Assembly (NCBI RefSeq): GCF_010093595.1
Contig: NW_022985440.1
Coordinates: 337,215 to 401,214 of the forward strand
Direction: 5' to 3'
Source of the DNA: Mytilinidion resinicola
Lineage: Eukaryota; Ascomycota; Dothideomycetes; Mytilinidiales; Mytilinidiaceae
Length of the DNA stretch: 64,000 bases
Part shown: in pieces, positions 31,695 through 42,124 of the stretch
Position numbering within the stretch: position 1 is the first letter of the stretch
How the letters are laid out: the number at the start of each line of letters is the position of its first letter
Translations under genes and position numbers: made by a program
The notes under the pieces: model-generated
What the model was told of the DNA's origin: nothing
Seen by the model: only the letters and a program-made list of their open reading frames with translations
The model's database searches: none

Positions 31695-33460
31695 ATGTCG
31701 TCCCACGGTTGCCTAGCTACGCCAAAGCCAGCTCCTAATCTTCAGACCCCGTCTTCGTCAAGCACAGTCAAGGTTTCGGTGATAGATACGTACGTTTCAT
31801 CTCTATCAAAGGCACCGTTTTACTCTTCTCATATTTGCTATTATGAGTAAAAAAACTAAATTTCCAACCCGCTATGTACAGAAACACCCGAATATCACTA
31901 CCCTTCGGCCTCTTCTTGACCCCCGTGTTCAAGGGCAAAGACAGACTCTCCGCTCCCTCCTACTCGACCTTGATCGAGCATCCATCCGGGCGCAAGCTTC
32001 TATTCGATCTAGGCGTTCGAAAAGACTGGGAAAATCTAGCACCTTTCATTCTCGCAATGAACCAACAGATAGGAGCAACGATCGCAGCCGGGAAGAACGT
32101 ATCCGACGTCTTGTCCGAGAACGGGATCAACCCATCAGAGATCGAATCTGTCATCTGGAGCCACTGGCACTGGGACCAGTAAGCAAACTCTTTTTAGCAC
32201 ACAGTATTAGGCCACAGGTCTGTGCGCATCGATCCGTCGCTGCTTGGGGTACTCCTATAGGTGCTCAGAATCCGGGCGCATTGTCAAGGTCAATGCAGTA
32301 GAAATTAGGCTGCCTCTTGGCCGATCGGCTCTCTGCCAGCTGAGCCACTCTTCACAGTAGTATCAAGTGAGCAAGAGGAGTGTCTGATCAGCGGGATATT
32401 GGAGACTCGATTTAAAGGCTAAGGCATTGAATATTACGCTGCCTCTTGCCTGGCCGGTCACGTCCTATGTGAGCTACTCCTCACAGTAGTATTTAGTGAG
32501 CAAGTGTGCAGTTGTGCAGACCTAGATCCGTGGTCACGAGCTGAAAGTCAATGCAGGGGGAATCAGGCTGCCTTTTGACCGACCGGCGACTCGTTGGCTA
32601 GGCCACTCCTCACAGTGGTATCGAGTGAGCAAGATTGAACCCCAAGCAGTGGTAAATACGTGTGTCCAGACTTACGGCCTACTACTATAGCATAACATAC
32701 TCGGCTTCGAATTCAAAAGACTCCACTTACTAACATTTCTTCAAACAGCATCGGCGACATAACCACATTCCCCTCAACAACCTCCCTCCTCGTCGGCCCC
32801 GGCCTCACATCATCTCCCATTATGCCCGGCTACCCCTCCAACCCCGAGTCACCCATCCGCGAAACCGACTACACCGGCCGCACCATGGCCGAAGTCCCCT
32901 TCGACACTCCCCTCAAAATCGGCCCATTCGCAGCCTACGACTTCTTCGGCGACGGCTCCTTCTACCTCCTGTCCAGCCCCGGCCACGCCATCGGCCACAT
33001 GTGCGCCCTCGCCCGCACCACGTCCTCCTCTTTCGTCCTCCTCGGCGGCGATTGCTGCCACGAACCGGGCGAGTTCCGCCCAACGCCCTACCTCCCGCTC
33101 CCGGAATCTTTCCAACCCTCGCCCCTCACGCCGCACGAACCGCACAGCGTGTGCCCCGGTTCGCTCTTCCAAGCACTACATCCGAGCAAATCGGCCACGG
33201 AGCCGTTCTTCGATGTGTTAGAGGGCGTGCATGAGGACTTGAAGCTGACACGAGAGAGTATCCGCGGCCTGGAGGCTTTTGACGCTAGCGACGATATATT
33301 AGTCGTTATTGCGCACGACGACACGCTTGCGGGCATTATGGACGTCTTTCCGAAGGCCCTCAATGAGTGGAAGAGCGGGTCGGTTAAGGTGGATGGTCGG
33401 TGGAGGTTTTTGGGAAGTTTGAAGGAGGCTGTTGAGGAGAGCGCGAAGCAGGAGGTTTAA
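31695..33460 (+). CDS. Metallo-beta-lactamase-fold hydrolase (lactonase-like), MITE inside intron 2
   Basis: Structure join(31695..31789,31882..32178,32749..33460), 367 aa. Introns are 92 bp and 570 bp; intron 2 has GTAAGC, an ACTAAC branch and CAG. The splice at intron 2 falls inside the metal site and rebuilds H126-W-H128-W-D130-H131, the HxHxDH signature of the fold. Further ligands are likely in SSPGHAIGH and LGGDCCHE. This family includes N-acyl-homoserine lactonases and other two-zinc hydrolases; the fungal members' substrates are largely unknown. Nearly all of intron 2 is a MITE array (32201-32690), so correct expression depends on removing it. Confidence 0.88.
32201..32690. mobile_element. 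MITE copy B with three 129-bp internal units, inside an intron
   Basis: Ends ACAGTATTAGGCCACAGGTC on the left and a reverse-complement-like GACTTACGGCCTACTAC on the right match copy A at 8.0-8.3 kb. The interior contains three units starting at 32312, 32441 and 32570, exactly 129 bp apart, each beginning GCCTCTTG or GCCTTTTG and carrying CACTCTTCACAGTAGTAT-like cores. It occupies intron 2 of the hydrolase gene, leaving the donor, branch and acceptor intact. Confidence 0.85.
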
Positions 33461-34039
33461 GAGGTGGTTTGCACGGCGGCAATGAGGAGTGGGAACTAGT
33501 CAAGCGCATGTATGATGTGTATATGGTAGCTATGAATCTTGGCTCTAATATATGCATTCTGAAATTTGACATCGCCTTCTTGAGAGTTCTAAATGCGCCA
33601 GGGGGGTCTGCCGGTGATATCGAGGGCCGCAGAGCTCTTGAGCAGGAGGGGCTGGTTTGAGCGGCCGGATCAGCTCATCGGTGTGTGGAGTCCAGTTTGC
33701 AACGTCTCTCAAAATGGAGTCTCGAATTGGCTCAGAACGGGATGTCTTCGTCAGGCGGTTGCGATTTGGCTTCTCGATCCTGCAGTTTTGAGGACGGTGA
33801 TGATGCTTTGAGGGAATCTTCGACCTCTTAGAGGAGCTTTGCAGAGCAGATGTAAAAGTGGTCTAATTTGGAGGCTTTGAGGGAGAAGTGTTGCGTGGAG
33901 GGCTGGTTTCGGTGGCTTGGTCAATGATATCTAGATTGGTCTCACAAAACGAGAGCTTAGTCGGCTGGAAAGTTGCCTATGGATTGAACTGAGGCAGGGC
34001 CTCCTGACGGCGCGGTGCAGCGGTCAAACGTTCTGCTTC
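33461..34039. other. Intergenic region
   Basis: About 580 bp; no repeat and no gene that I can support. Confidence 0.35.
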
Positions 34040-34639
34040 TTAGATCACATAATGGGTTGCTCGGGTTCGTCGACAGCGACTCGGTCGCAATTTGCCAGGG
34101 TACTTCCGCGCTTCTTTCCAGACTGTCCACTTCTTGAGGCCCTCCTCAACCTCGCGGAACATATCCTTCTTCTCTTTGGCCAATTTACGCTCTGCCGCCT
34201 CATGGTTCACGAGGAAGGCGAGGAATTGGTACCTCCCTTCTTTCTTGCCGACATCGCATTGGATTCGCGCGTCCTCCGTCAAGATCGTAACTCCTCTATG
34301 GCCCATGCTGGGGCGCCCTCGGTGGAGGATCTGGACTGTCTCCAGCAAACAACCCTTGTGCTAATTAGCAATGATGTGGTATAGTGTATGGGATCACTTA
34401 CTTGAAATGCGATGCGTTTGTGCTCGCCGGTTCCAGACATCGCAGTTGGCCAGCCAAATGCTTTCAGAATTTTCGTCAGGGCTGGTAGTATGAGGCAACT
34501 TCGACTGCCGTTGAGTTCGTTCACGATCGAGCGGAGGAAGGGCTGATTCGGGACGCTTCGTCATGTTAGGTGGACTAGGAAGCTCGTCTCGGGGGTCTGT
34601 ATCCCAATTGCAAATAACGGAATCGGAATCGGAAAACAT
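34040..34639 (-). CDS. Hypothetical protein, two exons
   Basis: Proposed complement(join(34040..34335,34402..34639)), 177 aa. The 66-bp intron uses GTAAGT and a CAG acceptor, with CTAAT about 30 bp before it, and keeps one frame: SIWLANCDVWNRRAQTHRIS joined to IQILHRGRPSMGHRG. The second half, GKKEGRYQFLAFLVNHEAAE then ERKLAKEKKDMFREVEEGL, is charged and probably helical. I do not recognise a family. An alternative acceptor at TTAG would change the frame and is less consistent. It could be a small regulatory or structural protein. Confidence 0.5.
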
Positions 34640-35156
34640 CTTGATTCGGTTTGGAGACGGTGCTGATGGTTTAAAGGGCTTCAGAGAGTTACGTTCGTCA
34701 CAGATCAGAATGTCAGAGATAGTACGTCAAGAATGAGGATGAGAAGATTGAAGGAAGCTATAGAGGTAAGTGGAAGACTTATGGGCAATCGTGTCTTTTA
34801 TAAAACTGTTGGAGACTGTGCCGGGGACTCTATTGTTGAGGCTTTATTGTCGAGGTATTGTTTCACTGAGTTGAATACCAAGGCTGGAGTCGCCGTGTGG
34901 TGAAACTAAGTTTGAGTTGGGGATTTCACTTCACCTCTGGCCTACGACACATCGCGCACACTCAAGAATACGACGCGACACTGAGAATTCTCGAAACACA
35001 TCTGCCAGTTCGACGTCCTGACACCTCATATCTAATACTTTAAAGCGAGAACCTACCGAATATCGAGACATCGCAGTATCCCAGGTGCGCTCCGTCACTC
35101 AAGGACTTCGATGATGATGAGCATCATCAAACGTTTCGACTTGATAGGACTCTTCT
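34640..35156. other. Intergenic region
   Basis: About 500 bp before the long inverted-repeat element at 35157. No gene or repeat recognised. Confidence 0.35.
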
Positions 35157-35724
35157 AGGGGAGCGCTACTCGTACACGCCCTTTTCGCTAGACGTTTGCC
35201 CCCTTTTCACTACACGTACACCCCCACTTTCGTCCAATCTCCTAATTGGCTGGAGCGGCCGGGCCGACTCCTCGGAGCTTCCTTTCGTGCATTTTCTTGG
35301 AAGTGAATTTGAGCGCATGCAGCGATGCAGGCGGCGATGCAGGCGGGCCAGGCTTGATGGAAAGAAGCCTCCATAAGGTGAGGTTTTGATAGTTTTAGCG
35401 TAGGCACGGCAGGTAGAATGTACGTCCTCTCATATAGCATCACGTACAGCCTCATGTACGGCCTTACATAAGACTATATATATGGCTACACAAATTGGAA
35501 AAGATGCGCCGTAAAACGGAGAGGCTATATAGCCGTGCCGCATTATGTATAGCCTTACGTCCAAGCTTACGTACGGCCTCACGTATAACATCACGTGTAG
35601 AGAGAAATAAGAGTGAATTCCTGGAGGAAGCTCCGCGCTGCTCTGAGCCAATCAAAAGGTGGTGAAGTGACGGGGAGAGGAGCGTATGTGTAGTGAAAAG
35701 GGGTTGTACGAGTAGCGCTCCCCT
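35157..35724. mobile_element. Long-TIR non-autonomous element, copy 1
   Basis: The 568-bp block starts AGGGGAGCGCTACTCGTACA and ends with its inverse, TGTACGAGTAGCGCTCCCCT. TCTTCT flanks both sides (35151-35156 and 35725-35730), a candidate target duplication. The terminal part has repeated CCCCTTTTC-type segments near the left end and the matching complement on the right, then shares CTAATTGGCTGGAGCGGC and a central GAGGCTATATAGCCGTGC with the element at 38.4-38.9 kb. No transposase is encoded. Confidence 0.8.
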
Positions 35725-36195
35725 TCTTCTAGAACTAATTAGCTTAGACGAACAAGAGTTAGAATCTGAAGAAGAGAGCACGCTATTCTCCAAGGAGGTT
35801 TATATTGGGAGATTCCCCCTGAAACGGCCAATTCAACATAGACTAGAATAAACAAAGCAACTCACTTCACCTCCGCCACATAATGAGCCTATCCAGCCTT
35901 TTCGCAAGCCCTTATGCTATTGTAGTAGTATCTCACATGCTTTCTGATACGCCGCCCCCAATGCCCTTAGCAACCGTGAATCTATGCTGATGAAGGTTGG
36001 CGGCATCCATTCCAAATCCCACCCAGATCTTTAGCGAGCAAGCATGGATGTTCAGCAGTTGCAAGACAATCCGAGTTGTTTCTATCGCCAGAGTTGTTGA
36101 GGAGATGCCACCGAAAATGTCGATAGCATAGTTAGGCATCTTTAGTATATCGAGCAAGGGTTTCTCGCAAGTAGTACTTCCTGGTCGTCATATCT
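35725..36195. other. Intergenic region with a short open frame
   Basis: Contains a minus-strand open frame, about 36142-35933, with a readable IDIFGGISSTTLAIE stretch. I cannot assign it and it may be 3' UTR of the multi-exon gene to the right. Confidence 0.3.
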
Positions 36196-37495
36196 CTAGC
36201 TATAGTCGATGCCCGTGCTAGGTTTTCCCTGTGAAGTGGGGATTGGGGAAGTGACTGCTTTGCTCTAAAACGTTTTTTAGCATTACGAGGAAACTCAATT
36301 GAATGGAGAGACATACATACCGCTTGGTTTATTATTGCCTTCATCGCCAGCGGCTTCGGCTTCTCTTTCGCCCGAAGTTTCAATACTCCTTGGGGTTTCG
36401 GCGAAGCGCTCTGGGCTGAGATGGATGCGTCCTTGCGAGCCTGATGTGGCAAGAGCTTTGGGCCTTCGGTATGTGGTGACATTCTAGCCTGGAGCCGCCT
36501 GTCACGGCGATGGAGTAGAGCTCTGAGAAGACTGAATGCTGAACCTGTCTGGGACAAGTCAAAAGCAATATCACTCTCGTGGAGATTATGCGATCGAAAC
36601 TCTCCGTCCCTGGGGTAGTCCTGGACCATGGCATCGTCCGTCCTACTGCCAAACACATACTCTTCTTCCCACATTCCGCGAAGCAGAACGACTGAGGAGT
36701 ATGCCGGAGGTCCATCATTCCGTACTACACTATAGTCTAGACGCAGTATCGTAGTTGACCGGAGACCGCGTTGCTGTAAGAAATTAGTTCGAGCTGCGTC
36801 ATCCTAACACACAGTTGTCAGGTGACATACCTTGAATTTCAAGACCCCGTCCCTGCGAAAGTTTATATCAGCGCCTAGACAGAATGGCTTGGTAAAGTTG
36901 ATGACCGCATCGGACAATGCCCCTCTACGGATGTCTTGTCTCGCCTCTAGGAAATAGGGATTCGAGAAATCTTCTGATTCCAACTGATCTAGCAGAGCTT
37001 CATCAGATAGCCGTGGCGGGCGCAAGGTGCCGGTAGGAGAAGATAGAGTGTTTTTCAAGATCGCGAGGTAGGACACGAAGGACTGTAGTCCCGTCGTGTC
37101 ACGAAGATCGAAGACACGCCGATCGTCGGTAGTTAGCACGGAGACGAGGCCCCTCGCCTTTTCTGCATCTCCATCCTCCTAGGGAGTTAGGCTCTGAACA
37201 AAAGATGCGAAGTTGTGGTGCGGGATTGGTTTTTGTAAGGCAAGCCTGACAACGTCGCGAAACGGGTCATTCTGGGACTAATTAGTGAAAGATCAGAATG
37301 TGGAACATCAGTACTTACGCGGAACTTCACATAATTGCTCCATTCACCGTCGCATGACCATTCAAGTTCGAGCTCCTCCAGGCATGACATGACTGCGCGG
37401 AATGTGTTTCCTTCACTAATGGCTTCTTGCACAAACTTTGCGGACCGCGATCTACTCAGGTTGAAATTGATGTGAACTCTGATTTCTATGGGTGT
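36196..37495 (-). pseudogene. Multi-exon gene of unknown function with one in-frame stop; probable pseudogene
   Basis: Exons by frame: 37495-37319, 37277-36831, 36773-36321, 36264-36196, with good GTAAGT/GTATGT donors and TAG/CAG acceptors. The reading runs IEIRVHINFNLSRSRSAKF, DDRRVFDLRDTTGLQSFVSYL, FTKPFCLGADINFRRDG and RSTTILRLDYSVVRNDGPP, ending in KPSTGIDYS. A single TAG at 37181-37179 breaks the frame after SLTP. It could be a mutated Trp codon or the 3' end of an intron with a weak donor (CCTAACTCCCTAG reads like branch plus acceptor). The 5' exon is not resolved. No domain recognised. It lies between two related inverted-repeat elements. Confidence 0.55.
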
Positions 37496-37507
37496 CTAGC
37501 TCGTTGT

Positions 37508-37747
37508 TTATATACTAGGGGAAGGAGGGGGGCCAGCCCCGGGGGCATAACGTGGTATCTCTTCCTGACGCGTTACTTGATTCATCCTGTTTCCTGATAC
37601 AGTACTGATACCGTGCTGCAGCACTGCTGTTGCACTACCTGTTACTTCCTCCTGTATCAGCATGCTATCCTGATACGTTACTGCATATGAGTTGCTGACC
37701 CTAGGTTGTAGTGCTGCAACCCGAGTGATCTGGGATGGCTTGAACAT
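37508..37747 (-). other. Open frame upstream of the broken gene, repeat-like sequence
   Basis: An open frame of 79 codons is in the same phase as the first recognised exon of the gene to the left and may include its 5' exon, but two stops lie between them. The DNA contains several CTGATAC / GTATCAG inverted motifs near 37575-37685, so the frame may just be repeat DNA. Confidence 0.25.
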
Positions 37748-38005
37748 ACGTCGACCAAGAACTCATCAGTTGTTGTGCAACAACTCATCTTGAAGAGTGT
37801 GTGGGGTGCAAGTGAGGCGTTGTCGAAAGTCGGGAGTTGGCAGAGATAGGTCGTCGCTTATATACGTGGAATTGCCTTACCCGTCCTGCGGTAGTGAACG
37901 TTGTAGTGAGTGTATGCCCGTGCACGTGAGGGTCTGAGGGAAAATGATCGCAGTCAGTAAGGACGGGTTTTTTGAAGCTTTCATGGTTGCATTCCACCAC
38001 TACAA

Positions 38006-38083
38006 CTTCTTTTACTCTAAGAACCTAGGGCTACTTCTTAAGAGTATAAGAAAGCAGCTCCTAGGCTCTTGGAGTAAAAGAAG
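38006..38083. repeat. 78-bp hairpin repeat with 24-nt arms
   Basis: Arms 38006-38029 and 38060-38083 are reverse complements at 22 of 24 positions (CTTCTTTTACTC...CCTAGG). Non-coding; possibly a small foldback element. It lies in a repeat-rich 900-bp gap. Confidence 0.8.
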
Positions 38084-38361
38084 AAAGTGAGCCTAACTGA
38101 CGGAGTACGTATTCTTAGCCAGCTAGCCTACGGAGCATGGTACGGTTAGCTCGGCTACCTTGATATAGAACGGTTCCTATACTTAGCCCTCACAGTTCTA
38201 CGGTACGGCTACGTAAGCCTCCACACACACGGAGTATATATACGGCGTACGTAGCCTAGATAGATGCTGATCCAATACATCACTTACCTCATTCAATGCA
38301 TTGTTTCTCCTCCATCCCCATCCTCACTAACCGGTTCTAAAATAGAACTCTCTTGTTTCAA

Positions 38362-38898
38362 GGGGGTTAGTAAACACACCCCCCCTTTTTGGTAGACACA
38401 CACCCCTTTTTTGGTAAACCCACACCCTCCCCCTCGTCCGATCTTCTAATTGGTTGGAGCGGCGCGGAGCTTTATCCGGAGCTCTATTTTCACGTGTACC
38501 TACACGTGTTATTCTTTCCAATTCACTTACACGTATATAAGGCCGTACATGATGCGGTACATAATGCGGCACAGCTATATAGCCTTTCCAATTTGTATAG
38601 CCATGTAAGCAGCCTGTCTAATATATATAGCTATATATACAGCTGCATAAATCAGACAGGCTGCTCCGTAGAACAGAGAGGCTATATAGCCGTGCCGCAT
38701 TATATACGGCCTCATATACGTACAGAAGAGATACACGTGTGAATAGACATAAGGGTGAATGCCCGGAGCTTCCTCCGAGCCCTCCGAGCCCTCCAAGGTA
38801 ATAGGAAGGCGGTGAAACGACAGGGGAGAGGGGGTGTGGGTTTACCAAAACAGGGGTGTGTGTCTACCAAATAGGGGGTGTTTGTTTACTAACCCCCC
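38362..38898. mobile_element. Long-TIR non-autonomous element, copy 2
   Basis: The 537-bp block begins GGGGGTTAGTAAACA and ends TGTTTACTAACCCCCC. Each terminus holds about three variants of a 22-bp segment (GGTAAACACACACCCCTTTT-like), so the inverted ends extend some 70-90 bp. The body shares CTAATTGG-TGGAGCGGC and GAGGCTATATAGCCGTGC with copy 1 at 35.2-35.7 kb, although the outer termini differ. It contains palindromes such as ATATATAGCTATATAT. No transposase. Confidence 0.8.
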
Positions 38899-39365
38899 AT
38901 TTAATTGCATCAACAATTGTGATATAACTGCTGGGTAATACCCTTTGTTCGTCCACTGAAGAAAATGAGCCTGTTGAATTCTAAACTGCTCCGACTAAAC
39001 ACGCTATTTGAGCTCAGACGCTCTACAGAAAAAAATTGGGGGTTGCAGGGAGGGGGGAGGGTGCTGAGTTATGCAACCGCCACAAAATTCACTGTCGAGC
39101 GTCTGAGGATAAGTGGTCGCGACGACGCGTGATATCAAAAGCCGTACATGATGTTGATTTGCAGGCCGTAGCATCTGAACATTGGTAGGACGCGACATTA
39201 TGTACATGAAAGCACCCTGTTTGCTACCGGCAGTGATCCACACTCCTCTTGCACAACAGGGCCGGTCATTCACTGATTTTCAGGAAATTTCTGCTAACAT
39301 GACTTCCCAAATTCTTCTTGTGGAGGCACAGGCTCCTCCACGCCTGCTACACCATCGGCTCAACC

Positions 39366-40967
39366 ATGCCGTCGTTCAAGCTCCTCGGCGAGCACCGACG
39401 ACAGCCTGACGCAACTAATCCGATGGAAGCACGCGGTAAATCGGGGTCAGATTGGGCCTTGCCGGAGCTACAATGGTTATGGGTAAAGCTTTTCGTCGAG
39501 AGGGATGAATGGCATGCAGATACCGAGAGCCTCGTCCTCCAGGCAATATGGGACACCATAGCTGGTTGGTTAATCGATCATTGGAATATCGTGATAACCA
39601 TCAAGAAAGGCGATGATTCCCTCCCAGGCAAGAGAGGAAAACTCTTTGAACAGATGTCAGTGTTGCATCGAGGTCCGGACAATCTCTTTTCATATGGACC
39701 TGCCGACAGCTCACCACTGAGTGGATCTCCTAATACAAGCCCATCGAAAACACCTTCAACATACATAGCAACTACCGCTGAAGGTGTGCCATCAAGTCCT
39801 ACCGCTAATGCTTCGCAAGAGTCTACCAGACTGTCGAACTCATCAAGCGACGACTCCGATTCTACCTATCAACCTTCGGAAAGCTACTATGACTCGGACG
39901 AAGATCCGCAGAAAGACAATCTGGAGATATACGTGGATCACATGGTAGATGCGTTCTTCGATATGATCAAATCGGCGTGTCAGGAACATAGTCAAAATAA
40001 GTACGCTGTTGAATGGAACGTTCGCCGAACTATTCTCTGGGGTACAAGAACCTGCGGGACGATCTCCGATGTGGGCCTACAGATCATGAACAAAAACAGA
40101 TTCCTAGTCTCAGAGGTAAGTCACAGATATCGGGTACACTCGTTCGCCGCTGCATGAGGGGCCTCGTAGCTTCTTCAGCATTCCGAAAGAAGGATAAGTT
40201 TGGTATTTTGACAACTAGTAAGCTCGCGAGGCTGCCCCAGACAGCGTCAGCAAGGTATATGGAGACGTCATAACGGTACTCACAAGACAAATGGAACAAA
40301 CGTTTGAGGAACGGGCGAAGTAAGGAGAGAAATCTTGCGCAGCAAGTCAGTCATATCCTTGGAGTAGCAATCGAATACCGGAATCGACGCCCCAAACAGC
40401 CACGGGGCGCTGCGGATAATACTCAACCGCTGCCTATGGTAAGTAATGTATATTTTCGACTTCTACAGTACTGGGCCATTAGTCTAAGCACACAGATACC
40501 ACTGCTTGAGTGCCACTTTTGAAAGCTGGTTGCCACTATCAGGAGCAGCCCCATTGCCGAGAAATCTGTTAGTCAAGAGGCAGCTCAAGTTCCGCTGTGT
40601 AAAACTTGGCATGGCACCTACGTTCTGGATACCCCATGGGGACACTCCCAGTAGTGGCAACCGAGTGTGCATAGACTTATGGCATGTTATTGTAATAAGA
40701 GCATGCTGCATTGAGTCGCTTTCTTAGTTCTAACAGTTTCAGATCTACATTTTAGTTTGCCACCACTTAACAGCACGGCTCAAATGGTGTCAAGTCGAAC
40801 TTGACTACCTTGACTGGCTGCAAGGGCGCGCTGAGGACGACGAACACCCCCCTAGACCACTCGAAGTATACCAAAGTCGCCCATACGACCTTCGAAAGTC
40901 GCAGGATGCCACCCTTGCGCAGCGAATCATCTCAGTCTCAAACAAGAAGTGGGAGCCAAAGGAATAG
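39366..40967 (+). CDS. Multi-exon gene of unknown function with a MITE in its last intron; middle exon unresolved
   Basis: Exon 1 is 39366-40115 (250 codons, starting MPSFKLLGEH). It has WALPELQWLWVKLF, WDTIAGWLIDHWNIVI, a Ser/Asp-rich linker and EWNVRRTILWGTRTCG, and ends at GTAAGT. The last exon, 40743-40967, reads IYILVCHHLTARLKW then ELDYLDWLQGRAEDDEH and ends KKWEPKE. The exon before it ends at 40438 with QPLPM, in phase. Between 40116 and 40343 two open pieces (DSVSKVYGDVITVL and SHILGVAIEYRNRR) need a frame change, so a 1-nt indel or an unseen splice is likely. No family recognised. Confidence 0.55.
40464..40694. mobile_element. MITE copy C (reverse orientation to copy A), inside an intron
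   Basis: Begins TACAGTACTGGGCCATTAGT and ends with CATAGACTTATGGCATGTTATTGTA, matching the reverse complement of copy A over its full length, including the internal GCACCTACGTT and GGGGACACTCCCAGTAGTGG stretches. It interrupts the 304-bp intron 40439-40742 of the unknown gene, leaving 73 bp of intron outside it, a normal size for this genome. Confidence 0.85.
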
Positions 40968-41083
40968 AGAGGCCAACCTGGGTAACAAGGTCGGAGGCGC
41001 GTCACAAGCTCAGCCATGTGGAATGTTAGCCGACAATATTGCTTCGATTATCTTTTGCAAATCGGACAGGGTATGAGAGGATA

Positions 41084-42020
41084 TACAGTACTGGGTCATA
41101 AGTCAGGGCACACGGACATCTCACTGCTCGGACTCGACTCTTGCTCGCTTGACAGCACTGTGAGGAGTACTGTAGCTAACAGATACCCGGGTGGTTAGAG
41201 GGTAGTCCAACTCCTAATGCATTAACATTTCTATTGTTCTCCGAGTTTATAAAACTATTATCGATAAATGAATGCATTCAGGTTCCTCTCTTGCTGTCCA
41301 GGTGCCACTGTAAGGAGTATCCCAGCTAGCGTATCCTCGGCCAGTCAAACGGTACATGAATTTCCCCTGCGTGGAGTTTCACATCGTGTCTAGAGTTCAA
41401 AAGCCTGTCGGGATGCCCCAAGTAGATGTAAGGAGTGCACAAACTCGTGTTAGAGTACTAGAGGACACTAAGAGACAAATCATCTCACCTTAGATCTCTC
41501 CGAGTTTACTTACGACAGCCGTCATAAACTAAAAGAGCACCCGGAGATAACCAGACGTAGAAAGCATCACGTACCTCTAATACCAATCTTCACACTTCCA
41601 TTAAGCATGGATGTTTCATTTCAAGTTCAACTTTGTGACACACTGGCCCAAACCTTATGAAACTGGCCTCTGATAAAACGGATGAGTACGCGAACATCGC
41701 TCTACTTAGGCCTCAATCTTGCTCGCACGACACCACTGTCGGGAGACCCCCCAGTAGCAGGTCACTCTCCAGTCAAAGGGTAGTTCGATATCCACCGCAT
41801 GGAGAAATGAATGAGTACATGAATACCTCACTGCTCGAACTCCGCTTCTGCTCGCTCGATAGCTCCGCCAGGAGTCCCCTCGCGAGTCAGTCACTTCCCA
41901 GTCAAAAAGTAGTCCGATCTCCGCTGCACGAACAAAAGGATGAAAACACCGACATCACTCTACTCAGGCTTCATATGTACCTACTCAACACCACCGTCAA
42001 GAGTCCCCTCGCTAGCAAGT
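41084..42020. repeat. Degenerate 129-bp tandem array derived from the MITE family
   Basis: Starts with a MITE end (TACAGTACTGGGTCATAAGT at 41084). Related units follow, with cores at about 41141, 41291, 41719, 41848 and 41977. The last three begin 41682, 41811 and 41940, exactly 129 bp apart. Each carries a TTGCTCG...GACACCACTGT-like core and CCAGTCAAA...GTAGT. Because 129 is 43 codons, the array keeps an open frame (41657-42124, 155 codons) with three 43-aa repeats such as TTVGRPPSSRSLSSQRVV. I consider this frame a by-product unless expression is shown. Confidence 0.8.
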
Positions 42021-42124
42021 CCCTCCGATGGGAATACCCGCGTAGCAAGACCAGGCACGTGAACGGACTGGGTGTAGGAGGTGTTTGGTATCGTCTGCAG
42101 GATCTTGAAAGGGTCAAAAAATGA

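Noticed and set aside
32336..32347. Pol III A-box-like TGGCTCAGCTGG on the minus strand in the MITE repeat, suggesting a tRNA-derived SINE
   Set aside because: No B-box at proper spacing, the other units do not keep the match, and the element has inverted termini unlike a SINE.
35933..36142. Minus-strand frame with IDIFGGISSTTLAIE suggesting a DNA methylase-like start
   Set aside because: Resemblance is limited to a few residues and no catalytic Pro-Cys motif follows.
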